From positions 1-24,025 of IMG/VR virus record IMGVR_UViG_3300006925_002211: 24,025 bases of DNA, one strand, 5' to 3'. Shown here one piece after another: positions 15,924 through 23,907 of the stretch. How positions within the stretch are numbered: the first letter of the stretch is position 1; each line of letters begins with the position of its first letter. Position numbers and translations under genes: made by a program. This stretch comes from a virus. Under the pieces are notes generated by a model, which was not told where the DNA came from, made no database searches, and saw nothing but the letters and a program-made list of their open reading frames with translations.

Positions 15924-16862
15924 ATGGAAAAAGATTCAGAAAAAATTATTAATGAGCTACTTAAAAATAAAAAATTAAACCTTTTTAGGGGTGACGATAA
16001 AGAGTTTGAGTATTCTAAAATCCCCTTTGAGATACCTGCGTTAGACAGATTAACGGCGGGTGGTATAGCTAAGAAGCGTTTAACACTTATATACGGGCCT
16101 ACCAACGTGGGAAAGTCCTACCTAGCCTCCCAAATCTGTGCAAACGTTTTGAAGGCAGGTGGAAAAGCAGCTTGGATTGATACAGAGTTATCATGGGACT
16201 CCGATTGGATGGAGCGTTGCGGAATAGACACAGGTAAAATAATTGTAGGGCAACCTGAAAGCGGTGAGGAAGCTATGGATACAATCCGTACCTTACTTGA
16301 TGCCTCTTTTGATTTAGTAGTATTAGATAGTATTGCTGGGCTTGTTCCCCACAAGAACCTAGAAGAGGATTTCTCGTTCAACCCAATGGCGTGGCAAGCA
16401 CGTTTCGTTAACTCTTCGTTACCTAAAGTCCTCCCTAGTCTATCTAACGGCGGTGCGTTGGTGGCAATCAATCAGGTACGTAGTAGCATTGGCCCCGTAG
16501 CATTAGATAACATGCCGGGAGGCTTGGCACAGTCATTCTTTGCACATGCACTTTTACAGGTACGTCGTAAAGGTTGGATAGAAGATGCTGGCGTTAAGGT
16601 TGGTTTTGATATGGATGTACGCTTGCGGAAAACTAAAATCGGGGGAGAGAACTGGAATTCTGCAACGGTACCTTTTAGGGTAGATGGAGGCATAGACATT
16701 CTAGAAAGCTATATTAGAGAAGCAATAGGCATCAAACTTATAACTCAGGCAGGGCCTTGGTATACGTATAAAGAACAGAAATACATGGGTCTGAATGGAT
16801 TAAAGAAAGTCTTTTTAGAGGATGAACAATTACTGGAGGAACTAAAAAACAGTGTTACCTAG
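15924..16862 (+). CDS. RecA/UvsX-like recombinase
   Basis: A 312-residue RecA-fold ATPase starting with ATG directly after the preceding stop. Walker A is GPTNVGKS (58-65) with K64. A conserved Glu follows in WIDTELSW. Walker B is DLVVLDS (130-136). The sequence then contains AINQVRSSIG (a RecA L2-adjacent motif with the usual NQ) and the segment GGLAQSFFAHALLQVRR resembles the RecA/UvsX monomer core. It lacks the long RecA C-terminal domain. It should polymerise on ssDNA and drive strand exchange in phage recombination and recombination-dependent replication. The following genes for two nucleases and a resolvase support this. Confidence 0.86.
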   Translation: MEKDSEKIINELLKNKKLNLFRGDDKEFEYSKIPFEIPALDRLTAGGIAKKRLTLIYGPTNVGKSYLASQICANVLKAGGKAAWIDTELSWDSDWMERCGIDTGKIIVGQPESGEEAMDTIRTLLDASFDLVVLDSIAGLVPHKNLEEDFSFNPMAWQARFVNSSLPKVLPSLSNGGALVAINQVRSSIGPVALDNMPGGLAQSFFAHALLQVRRKGWIEDAGVKVGFDMDVRLRKTKIGGENWNSATVPFRVDGGIDILESYIREAIGIKLITQAGPWYTYKEQKYMGLNGLKKVFLEDEQLLEELKNSVT

Positions 16863-17160
16863 AGACTATACTGCCCAAGAAAATATAATTGCTAACTATT
16901 TATCGGAATGGGGAATACGTTATGAGACGCAAGCACCGTTTCCTCCGTATACAGTTGATTTTTATATTGCAGAATTAAATATGGTAATTGAAGCGGATGG
17001 GGTGTACGGTCATTTAGGTAAACGTGATAGAATACGAGATCGCAACTTAATACAGACCGGAGACATACAAATTGTATTGCATTGTAAAGAAACAACTAAA
17101 GGTAAAATAAAGGAATTTCTATGGCAGGAATTAAACAAATTGGGAAATCTAAAGGATTAA
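16852..17160 (+). CDS. DUF559/Vsr-like PD-(D/E)XK endonuclease
   Basis: GTG at 16852 overlaps the recombinase stop by 11 bases. The 102-residue protein has the compact nuclease-like core: a first strand ending TVDFYI with D36, then MVIEADGVYGH with E47 and D49, and a later strand QIVLHCKE. In the DUF559/very-short-patch-repair family the signature is 'VDFxxxxxxLxIEvDGxxH'. This would place metal-binding at D36, E47 and D49. It may nick DNA in recombination or cleave host or rival DNA. It is encoded within the RecA-to-RuvC cassette. Active-site Lys is not clear. Confidence 0.7.
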   Translation: MLPRDYTAQENIIANYLSEWGIRYETQAPFPPYTVDFYIAELNMVIEADGVYGHLGKRDRIRDRNLIQTGDIQIVLHCKETTKGKIKEFLWQELNKLGNLKD

Positions 17161-17825
17161 CAAAGCAGAAAACGAAAAGGAAGGCTGCGGTTAGAACAAC
17201 TAACCAAGATAGGGAGTTTTTAAAATTACTAAATACGCATTTAGAAGGTAAAATGGCTCCCCACAGAGGGCAGGTGTTCTACCCTTCTGCTTTGGGTAGC
17301 ACTTGTGATCGGTACTTATATGCTTCATTCAATGGTTTATTGCCTTGGGAAACCCTAGACCCAAGAGTAAAACGTATCTTTGATGTAGGTGGCTCCCTAG
17401 AAGATAGGATGGATAAGTACTTCACTAAAATGGGTATTGTTATCGCTCGTGAGCAACCATTAAAGATGGACATGCCTCCTATCAGTGGGCGGTTAGACTT
17501 CCTTATCCAGCACCCAACCGAAGGCAGGGCGGTGTTAGAGTTAAAATCTATTAATGATAAAGGGTTTAAAGAACTAAAAAGTTCACCAAAACATGAGCAT
17601 TTTATACAATTACAAATTTATCTAAACATGCTAAATAATGAATATGGTATCGTTTTGTATGAAAATAAAAATGACCAAAATTTAAAAGCCTTCAAAGTAT
17701 CTAGGCAACCCTTAGTATGGGAAACCTTACTAGAACGTTGTACTAATATAATGGGCATGACGAGCATACCGGAAACCTGTACTGGGGATACGTGGTGTAA
17801 ATGTAAAGGGGTAACCAATGGTTAA
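17121..17825 (+). CDS. RecB/Cas4-like PD-(D/E)XK exonuclease with four cysteines
   Basis: ATG at 17121 within the end of the previous gene (40-base overlap). After a basic N-terminus (Lys/Arg-rich residues 5-25) the 234-residue protein has YPSALGSTCDRYLY, containing C62. The nuclease core is GRLDF with D126 and LELKS with E140-L-K142, followed by QLQIYLNMLN, the QxxxY-type motif of RecB and Cas4 nucleases. The C-terminus holds C220, C226 and C228. One cysteine before and three after the nuclease core is the layout of Cas4 and AddB iron-sulfur nucleases. It probably trims DNA ends for recombination. Iron-sulfur binding is inference; the C-terminal cysteine spacing (C-x5-C-x-C) is unusual. Confidence 0.82.
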   Translation: MAGIKQIGKSKGLTKQKTKRKAAVRTTNQDREFLKLLNTHLEGKMAPHRGQVFYPSALGSTCDRYLYASFNGLLPWETLDPRVKRIFDVGGSLEDRMDKYFTKMGIVIAREQPLKMDMPPISGRLDFLIQHPTEGRAVLELKSINDKGFKELKSSPKHEHFIQLQIYLNMLNNEYGIVLYENKNDQNLKAFKVSRQPLVWETLLERCTNIMGMTSIPETCTGDTWCKCKGVTNG

Positions 17826-18351
17826 CTATAAAGACGACAACCCACAAGACCAAAATAAAGCATGGTCTCCAATGAAAGCCTTAGGTAATGTACGAAGAAA
17901 ATTAGCTTCCGATTTACAAGTGTCCTCCTTTGATGTGGACATTTCTAACCTACCTAAGTTGCCATTAGGAGATTACGCCTCCACATCTAATGAGGGGCTA
18001 GAAAGCTACCTAGCCATGTTTGGTGGATACACTAGTTATCTAGAAGCAGAGGTAGCAAAATTGGATAGTACCCTTTCCGCATTACAGGCAGCTTTTGATG
18101 ACGGGTTAGCTAAAGCTATGAACAAACTTGCTACGGAAAGAGAAGAAGCGGGTAAGAAGAAACCTACACGAGAAGAATTGCGTGGGGAAGCCTTAAACTC
18201 ATACACCCAATTGTGGGAATTACGGAAAGAGGTTATCGAAACAGAGGCAGGTTTAAAACAACTAAGTGGGACACTTAAGGCATATGATAAAGCCTATGCA
18301 TCGGTGTCAAGGGTTGTAGGTCTTAGAACAATGGGGGAGCGGCAAAGATGA
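17818..18351 (+). CDS. Coiled-coil protein of unknown function
   Basis: ATG at 17818 overlaps the nuclease stop by 8 bases, and its own stop overlaps the next start (ATGA at 18348-18351). Residues about 55-170 are rich in Leu, Glu, Lys and Ala in a long helical pattern (YLEAEVAKLDSTLSALQAAF), suggesting coiled coil. The N-terminal 50 residues are polar and contain SFDVDISNLPKLPLGDY. No Cys, no nucleotide-binding motif. Placed between the exonuclease and Holliday junction resolvase, it may be a recombination partner, perhaps a nuclease subunit or mediator, but that is only context. Confidence 0.6.
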   Translation: MVNYKDDNPQDQNKAWSPMKALGNVRRKLASDLQVSSFDVDISNLPKLPLGDYASTSNEGLESYLAMFGGYTSYLEAEVAKLDSTLSALQAAFDDGLAKAMNKLATEREEAGKKKPTREELRGEALNSYTQLWELRKEVIETEAGLKQLSGTLKAYDKAYASVSRVVGLRTMGERQR

Positions 18352-18824
18352 ATTACTTAGGATTAGACTGCTCATCTAAAGCAGTTCACGGAGTTATCGT
18401 AAACGATCAAGAAGAACTTGTAGCTAAATTAAAATTCGCATCTACCCCTAAAGACCCATTTGATTTTAGGCTTTATCAAATATTTGACAACTTTAGTGTA
18501 TACCTAAACCAAAAATTAGAGTATAATGGAATACATAGTTCTGCAATTGAGGCAGCCATTTATATTCAAAATGCACGTACCACAATGGAGATTTCCGGTG
18601 TGGTTAGTGTTGCGAAGTACATGCTTCATACTAAGGGGATTGAGTGCGTTCCTGTCGATAATAGGAGTTGGAAAAAGCAGATTTTAGGTAAGGGGAACGC
18701 CGGGAAACCTGATATAAAAAAATACGCTGTAGAGAAATGGGGAGACGTATTCCCTGAACAAGATTATGCCGATGCCGCTTGCATTGCGTTATGGGCAAAG
18801 AGAAGAGGAGAAGAGAATGCCTAA
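18348..18824 (+). CDS. RuvC-like Holliday junction resolvase
   Basis: A 158-residue RNase H-fold protein. The first strand YLGLDCSS carries D7. A second acidic residue is E68 in AIEAAIY. The C-terminal helix YADAACIALWA carries D139 and D142, matching the RuvC pattern of two Asp three residues apart followed by Ala-rich helix. The segment KQILGKGNAGKPDIKKYAVE is the RuvC-type basic loop that contacts DNA. It should cut branched DNA before packaging. The start is an ATGA overlap with the previous gene. Size is close to bacterial RuvC (about 170 residues). Confidence 0.85.
   Translation: MNYLGLDCSSKAVHGVIVNDQEELVAKLKFASTPKDPFDFRLYQIFDNFSVYLNQKLEYNGIHSSAIEAAIYIQNARTTMEISGVVSVAKYMLHTKGIECVPVDNRSWKKQILGKGNAGKPDIKKYAVEKWGDVFPEQDYADAACIALWAKRRGEENA
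18805..18810 (+). promoter_or_regulatory. Ribosome binding site that sets the next gene start
   Basis: GAGGAG, six bases before ATG 18817 (18811-18816 spacing). It supports 18817 as the start of the next gene over the in-frame ATG at 18766, which lies deep within the resolvase gene. Confidence 0.6.
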
Positions 18825-19290
18825 TTTCGAGAAGGTTGTTAAGCCGCCTACCTTTTACATGAGTCCGGGTAAGAAGGCAGAAAAGGTGGAATATAAAGAT
18901 AAATTCCCAGAAGGAACCACCCTTGAAGATTTAAAGAAACAACAAGGGGTTGTAGTTTGGTGTAAGTACTTGGCGTGTGTGAATAATAAACAATTTGATG
19001 ATACCCAAAGAACTACAGGGGCGTTGCGGAAGAACAGCAATTATAAACCAATCAGTGAACGAGAAAATGTTTGGCAGGGGGTTTGTACAAGAGATGAAAT
19101 TGGAGTGGATTTTCAAGAATTCTTTTCTAACGGAGCTAAATTTAAAGTACCTATGTGCTTCAATGCAGCTTCTAACAAAACGGGGTACACGGATTTCAGT
19201 AAACTTCTTCAATCAGATGGAAGTCCTTACGGTGGTAGCATTGAGTCTCAGTCATTCGAGTATTCTTCTGACCCTAATGAGGGGCGGTAA
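18817..19290 (+). CDS. Protein of unknown function before terminase
   Basis: I choose ATG 18817, giving 157 residues, because of the GAGGAG site and an 8-base overlap with the resolvase stop. The protein is polar, with two cysteine-containing segments (VWCKYLACVNNKQF and QGVCTRDEIGVDF) and a later MCFN. The C-terminal part is Ser/Gly/Tyr-rich (SIESQSFEYSSDPNEG). No known motif or membrane segment was recognised. Its stop overlaps the small terminase start (TAATG), so it is probably translated together with the packaging genes. Confidence 0.6.
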   Translation: MPNFEKVVKPPTFYMSPGKKAEKVEYKDKFPEGTTLEDLKKQQGVVVWCKYLACVNNKQFDDTQRTTGALRKNSNYKPISERENVWQGVCTRDEIGVDFQEFFSNGAKFKVPMCFNAASNKTGYTDFSKLLQSDGSPYGGSIESQSFEYSSDPNEGR

Positions 19291-19793
19291 TGCCTAGATT
19301 AATTCCAACTGATGTTAGATTAGAAGCAATGAGTTTGTATGTTGCAGGGTCAGACACAGCAAAACAAATAACTGAAAAACTTGCGGAAAAGTTTGAAGTC
19401 GATATTACTATTTCGACTATTTATTCGTGGGCTAAGAAGTTTAACTGGGATGAGAAGCGTCTACAAATTCAAGAGACTGGGGTTTCTACGGTAATGGAAA
19501 CCGAAAGCCAACGCTTTGCTAGGCTACAAACAGAGCATTTAGATACATATACAGACATACGCGAAAAAGCTCAAAATGAATTAAAGGGTTTAAACTTCCA
19601 TGATGCTGGAGTAGCGGCACGTACCGTGGATATGAGTATTCAAGGGGAACGTAAAACTATGGAAGGTTTGATACACGTTCAATTTGTGCAGGACATATTA
19701 AATGTTTTAGTTGAGGAAATTGCTGACCCTGAAACCGTTAGTCGTATTGCGGCTCGTTTTCAAGGTGTTATTCAACAAGCAGGTGATAAGTAA
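19290..19793 (+). CDS. Putative terminase small subunit
   Basis: A 167-residue protein starting in a TAATG overlap and itself overlapping the large subunit start in the same way. Residues about 6-55 look like a helix-turn-helix (RLEAMSLYVAGSDTAKQITE, then STIYSWAKKFNWDEKR), followed by helical segments that could oligomerise. Small terminase subunits bind the packaging site through such a domain and form a ring with a helical core and C-terminal contact to the large subunit. Adjacent TerL makes this likely. A different HTH regulator is the alternative. Confidence 0.72.
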   Translation: MPRLIPTDVRLEAMSLYVAGSDTAKQITEKLAEKFEVDITISTIYSWAKKFNWDEKRLQIQETGVSTVMETESQRFARLQTEHLDTYTDIREKAQNELKGLNFHDAGVAARTVDMSIQGERKTMEGLIHVQFVQDILNVLVEEIADPETVSRIAARFQGVIQQAGDK

Positions 19794-21454
19794 TGGCTAA
19801 TGAGGTTGTAACGGTAGCTGATGCGTTAGCACGGTTATCTGAAGGACTTTCTACCAATCAAAAACAATCTATAGGAAGCTTTCATGAATTTGTTGTAGAT
19901 ATTTGGTCTCAAAGTTTTGAGCGACCAGAACTATTTGATACGTGGCACGTAGGGGTTATTACAGAAGATGCTGAAAGAGCTTTATCAGACAATAAAAACT
20001 ATGTGGCGATCTTACCCCGTTTTCATTTCAAAAGTACTTTACTAGGACATGCTTTTAGTGTGTGGCGTTTGTTGAAAGCAACTCGTGACATGTCAATCCT
20101 ATATTTATCATATAGCGATACGATGGCACGTTACCACATATCAGAAATTAATAAAACGGTTCAGAGAAACCCAATCTTAATGGATATGCTCACCGCCCGT
20201 AATTCTCGTGCGGAATTTCAATTTAGGTATACAGTAAATAATAAACCTGTTGAAATACTGCATGGGGGTTTGTTTTCATTCAAACGTGGTATGCACGTAA
20301 ACGGAGCGTTGATTGCTGATGACATATTGCGAGACCCAGAAAACCCGTTACAGTTGGGCGAGATAAATAAAATTGAAGATCACTTCATGACTGAAAGTAT
20401 GTTTATCCCGAATCAAGAAGCCCCAGTTATTGTTCTGGGAACCCCTATGCTCCCCGACGACTTATTAGGTAAACTACAACGTGATGACCGGTTTATATCT
20501 CGTGTTCTCCCCGCTATTGACCCTACCCCTGATCGCCACATACTTATGCCCTCACTGTATTCTGAGGAATGGCTAACAGCACAACAAAAGGCACGACCGA
20601 AATCATTCGCTTCTGAGTTCTTACTACAACCATCATTCCAAACGGAATCTTATTTCAACAGGGAAGATATTGCCGCTTGTGAAGATAGTTCTCTACGACA
20701 ATTTAGTGTCCACACCCCGTATAAAAAAGCAGAAAACGAACAGTTGTTTGCAGGGTTTGATGTTGGTAAAAAGCGACACCCTTCCCACTTAGTAATCTTC
20801 AGTCGGGTAGGTGACGAAATAAAACAAATTAATCAGACGTGGTTAGACGGGTGGAATTATTCTGATCAAATACAGTTTTTGAACGAAATAGCGCAAAACT
20901 TTCAGCTAGAAAAAGGGTATATTGATAATACAAGAGGAGAATTAGAAGATCGTGGATTAGCGCAAGTTTGGCACCCTATGGTATTCACTGCAAAAAGTAA
21001 ACACACTATGGCGCAGGTTTTAGAAGAATATGTACATGGGGGTAAGCTAAAACTCCTAAAAGATGAAAGACAGTCCCAACAGATAATTTCTGTAAACAAT
21101 GATTTAAAAGCCCCCGTTACTCCTATGGGACACGGGGATGCTTTCTTTTCCATTGCTATGGCGGTACAAGCCGCTTACGAAACTACTATCTACAAGTATG
21201 CAACTTTAGGTAGCGCAACGGACTGGCTTGATGCGGTGTCTCCGGGGGAAACTCCAGAAGATCGGGCTAAAGAAAATGGTGTTGATAATAAAGGGGTTTC
21301 CGAACGTTTAGATAACATGCTAAAATTAAAGAGCGTGAACCCCGTTGAGGAAAGTGGTGAGCATTTAAACCCCGATTGTTCTGAATCGGTATGTCAACCA
21401 AGTTTTTGGGTACGAGAACGTAAATTATGTATATACTGTGGATACAGAGGGTAG
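19793..21454 (+). CDS. Terminase large subunit (ATPase and nuclease)
   Basis: A 553-residue packaging motor. The ATPase has an atypical Walker A, LPRFHFKST, with K80. Walker B is LIADD near residue 175. The coupling motif region VIVLGTPM follows. The RNase H-like nuclease has D323 (FAGFDVGKKR), D378 (GYIDNTRG) and D449 (GHGDAFF). The C-terminus holds CSESVC and CIYCG (C-x4-C and C-x2-C), a zinc-ribbon-like tail unusual for the family. It translocates DNA into the prohead and cuts concatemers. The start is coupled to the small subunit by TAATG. Confidence 0.9.
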   Translation: MANEVVTVADALARLSEGLSTNQKQSIGSFHEFVVDIWSQSFERPELFDTWHVGVITEDAERALSDNKNYVAILPRFHFKSTLLGHAFSVWRLLKATRDMSILYLSYSDTMARYHISEINKTVQRNPILMDMLTARNSRAEFQFRYTVNNKPVEILHGGLFSFKRGMHVNGALIADDILRDPENPLQLGEINKIEDHFMTESMFIPNQEAPVIVLGTPMLPDDLLGKLQRDDRFISRVLPAIDPTPDRHILMPSLYSEEWLTAQQKARPKSFASEFLLQPSFQTESYFNREDIAACEDSSLRQFSVHTPYKKAENEQLFAGFDVGKKRHPSHLVIFSRVGDEIKQINQTWLDGWNYSDQIQFLNEIAQNFQLEKGYIDNTRGELEDRGLAQVWHPMVFTAKSKHTMAQVLEEYVHGGKLKLLKDERQSQQIISVNNDLKAPVTPMGHGDAFFSIAMAVQAAYETTIYKYATLGSATDWLDAVSPGETPEDRAKENGVDNKGVSERLDNMLKLKSVNPVEESGEHLNPDCSESVCQPSFWVRERKLCIYCGYRG

Positions 21455-21463
21455 GAGAAATAA

Positions 21464-23398
21464 ATGACAACAACTATGACACTAACGGATACCATCGGAA
21501 CGATACCAGTAATCTTAAGTCCACAGGCAAAGGTAGTAGCCGAGAAACGTTACTTCCTAAAGAACGATAATAATGAGGTTACCGAAGATGCTTCCGCTTT
21601 GTTTAGGCGTGTCGCTGACGCAATCGCCGCTATTGAAACACGGTACGGCAAACTAGATGTAGACACCCAGCTTTCAGCTAACGAGTTTTATACTATTATG
21701 TCTAATTTAGATTTTATACCGAATTCCCCAACACTAATGAATGCGGGAACAAAACAAGGAACCTTATCCGCATGTTTCGTGCTTCCTTTAGAAGATAGCA
21801 TGGAAGGCATTATGAAAGCCGCCCATGACACTGCTATGGTTCAAAAATTTGGTGGTGGCACTGGGTTCGCTTTATCTAATCTTCGCCCTAAGGGGGATAG
21901 AATTAAGACGACTCATGGTATTTCGTGTGGCCCGATAGAGGTGCTTAAGACGTTATCAAGGGTGTCTTCGATGATTACTCAAGGCGGTAAACGTGATGGT
22001 GCTAACATGGCTGTTATGGATATTCACCACCCAGATATTTTAGAATTTATTGACTGTAAAAAGATTGAGGGTGAAATCCACAACTTTAATATATCTGTTG
22101 GCGTAACTGATAATTTCATGAAGGCAGTTAAAGCCGGTACTACTTACCCTTTAATTAACCCACGAACAAAAGAAATCGTCACAGAGTTAGACGCTCGTGA
22201 GGTGTTCAGTAAGATTGTATATGGGGCGTGGAGGAACGGTGAGCCGGGAATGATCTTCTTAGATACCGTAAATAAAGATAATCACGTATCAGACACTTAC
22301 GGTAAAATGATTGCAACTAATCCGTGTGGGGAACAACCCCTTCTGGGTAATGAGTCATGCAACTTAGGCTCTATTAATGTTGCTAATTTTTATGCTGACA
22401 CTAAATTAGCACACTCCTCAGAACCCACCTTGGACTGGAAAGAAAATATAGATTGGTCTGAATTAGGTAAAGTTGTAAAGATAGCAACACGCTTTTTAGA
22501 TAATGTTATTGATGCAAATTATTACGCAACGCCTGAAATAGAAAACATGACAAAGGCAACTCGAAAAATTGGTTTAGGTGTAATGGGTTTCGCAGACTTA
22601 CTAATTCGTTTACGTGTGGGTTATGATACGGAAACAGGTAGACATGTTGGTGAAACACTTATGGGCTTCATCCAAGACGTAGCAGATAACGAGTCAGCCG
22701 TATTAGCTGAAGAACGTGGGGTATTTCCCGCATGGGAGAAAAGTGACTACGCTGAATCCGGTCGAAAATTCAGGAACGCTTGCCGCTTAACGGTAGCTCC
22801 AACAGGAACTATTTCTATGTTAGCCGACACTTCTAGTGGCGTAGAGCCTACATTTGCATTGGCGTGGAAGAAGATGAATATCCTTGAAGGGGAAACTTTG
22901 TATTATGTAAACAAATATTTCCAAAAAGATGCTCATAATTTCGGCTTCTACTCTGATGATCTGATGGAACATATTTCTAATGGGGGTTCCTTGAAGGACA
23001 GAGCGGAAGTTCCAGACTGGGTTAAGGGTGTGTACACAACTGCTATGGATATTTCCCCAGAAGCACATGTGGCTATGCAAGCCGCTTTCCAAAAATCGTG
23101 TGATTCCGGTATTTCTAAAACAATTAACTTTGCTAATGACGCAACATTAGAAGACGTGTATACTGCATATATGCTATCTTGGGAAAGTAACTGTAAAGGT
23201 ATAACGGTATATAGGTCTGGTAGCAGGGACAAAGAAGTTTTGGTAAAATCTGAAGCCAATAATCAACCTGTCCTTGAGGGGTTTGAGGCAACGTACAACG
23301 AGTTAGAAGAAACGTGCTGTGATAACGCTTTTTTAATTGAGGAAAGTGGGTGCATAACGTGTAAATCTTGTGGTTGGAGTAAGTGCCACATAGCGTAA
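21464..23398 (+). CDS. nrdJ: Ribonucleotide reductase, class II (B12-dependent)
   Basis: A 644-residue reductase that converts ribonucleotides to deoxyribonucleotides using adenosylcobalamin, so no NrdB partner is needed. Motifs: C104 in SACFVLP, FGGGTGF, NPCGEQ with C288 and E290, and ESCNLGS with C299. By analogy to Lactobacillus leichmannii (C119, C408, C419), C104 and C299 are the redox pair and C288 carries the thiyl radical; the spacing of 11 between the last two is kept. The N-terminus lacks an ATP-cone. The C-terminus is cysteine-rich (GCITCKSCGWSKC), as in other NrdJ proteins that pass electrons from thioredoxin. ATG 21464 follows GTAGGAG. No thioredoxin or B12 gene is in the window. 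Confidence 0.92.
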   Translation: MTTTMTLTDTIGTIPVILSPQAKVVAEKRYFLKNDNNEVTEDASALFRRVADAIAAIETRYGKLDVDTQLSANEFYTIMSNLDFIPNSPTLMNAGTKQGTLSACFVLPLEDSMEGIMKAAHDTAMVQKFGGGTGFALSNLRPKGDRIKTTHGISCGPIEVLKTLSRVSSMITQGGKRDGANMAVMDIHHPDILEFIDCKKIEGEIHNFNISVGVTDNFMKAVKAGTTYPLINPRTKEIVTELDAREVFSKIVYGAWRNGEPGMIFLDTVNKDNHVSDTYGKMIATNPCGEQPLLGNESCNLGSINVANFYADTKLAHSSEPTLDWKENIDWSELGKVVKIATRFLDNVIDANYYATPEIENMTKATRKIGLGVMGFADLLIRLRVGYDTETGRHVGETLMGFIQDVADNESAVLAEERGVFPAWEKSDYAESGRKFRNACRLTVAPTGTISMLADTSSGVEPTFALAWKKMNILEGETLYYVNKYFQKDAHNFGFYSDDLMEHISNGGSLKDRAEVPDWVKGVYTTAMDISPEAHVAMQAAFQKSCDSGISKTINFANDATLEDVYTAYMLSWESNCKGITVYRSGSRDKEVLVKSEANNQPVLEGFEATYNELEETCCDNAFLIEESGCITCKSCGWSKCHIA

Positions 23399-23414
23399 AT
23401 TTTAGTTTATGTAG

Positions 23415-23420
23415 TATAAT
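23415..23420 (+). promoter_or_regulatory. Possible -10 element before the last gene cluster
   Basis: TATAAT occurs in the 47-base gap between reductase and the next gene. No -35 match at 16-18 bases and no TGn extension are seen, so it could be a chance match or a promoter read by the phage sigma factor. The downstream genes probably begin a structural module. Confidence 0.25.
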
Positions 23421-23445
23421 AGTTTAGGTAAGTAGGAGAGTAATT

Positions 23446-23904
23446 ATGACTTTAGGTAATATTCTTAGAGAACGTGACGAGCAGTATATTTCTAATAGGG
23501 ATGCATCTGGGACGTGGCGTATTTTAGATACATGGCATGAAGAGTTGAAGACTATAGGCCCGGAAGACGAGGTAGGTGATTCATCTGAGGCGGTAACCGT
23601 TATATCTGAGGGGGCATTTATATCCTTGATGAAGGAAGCGGGACGGTCAGGAATTCTTGATAACGTGTCGAACACGGGGGATTCAGAAGAGTTTGCTGAT
23701 ATGTCTGAACAGTACGAGCAAGCTATACTAAAAATACAAAATTTGGAAACCATAATTGCGAATCAGAAAGAGCAATTGTCTGATACACGTACTGTGTATT
23801 CCGAGCATTCCCATATTAAAGAGAAAGCGATGGACACCGTTCTTAAATTAGCAGGTATGGATACATTGGTTTCGCAACGGTTTAATGACTTAGGTAAGGA
23901 TTAA
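23446..23904 (+). CDS. Protein of unknown function, coiled coil
   Basis: ATG at 23446 with TAGGAGAG upstream. The 152-residue product starts with GNILRERDEQYISNRDASGT and a Trp-rich segment (TWRILDTWHEELK), then an acidic Ser/Glu region, and a coiled coil from about residue 85 (MSEQYEQAILKIQNLETIIA). No known motif. Location after terminase and reductase, before another structural-looking gene, suggests a virion or assembly protein, which is inference. Confidence 0.6.
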   Translation: MTLGNILRERDEQYISNRDASGTWRILDTWHEELKTIGPEDEVGDSSEAVTVISEGAFISLMKEAGRSGILDNVSNTGDSEEFADMSEQYEQAILKIQNLETIIANQKEQLSDTRTVYSEHSHIKEKAMDTVLKLAGMDTLVSQRFNDLGKD

Positions 23905-23907
23905 TTT

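Noticed and set aside
18766-18816. In-frame upstream ATG at 18766 that would lengthen the 18817-19290 gene by 17 residues.
   Set aside because: It lies inside the resolvase coding sequence, has no ribosome binding site, and ATG 18817 has GAGGAG at a good distance.
18995-19297. A + strand open frame of 100 codons inside the 18817-19290 gene.
   Set aside because: It is an alternative frame of a gene with better start signals and coupled overlaps on both sides.
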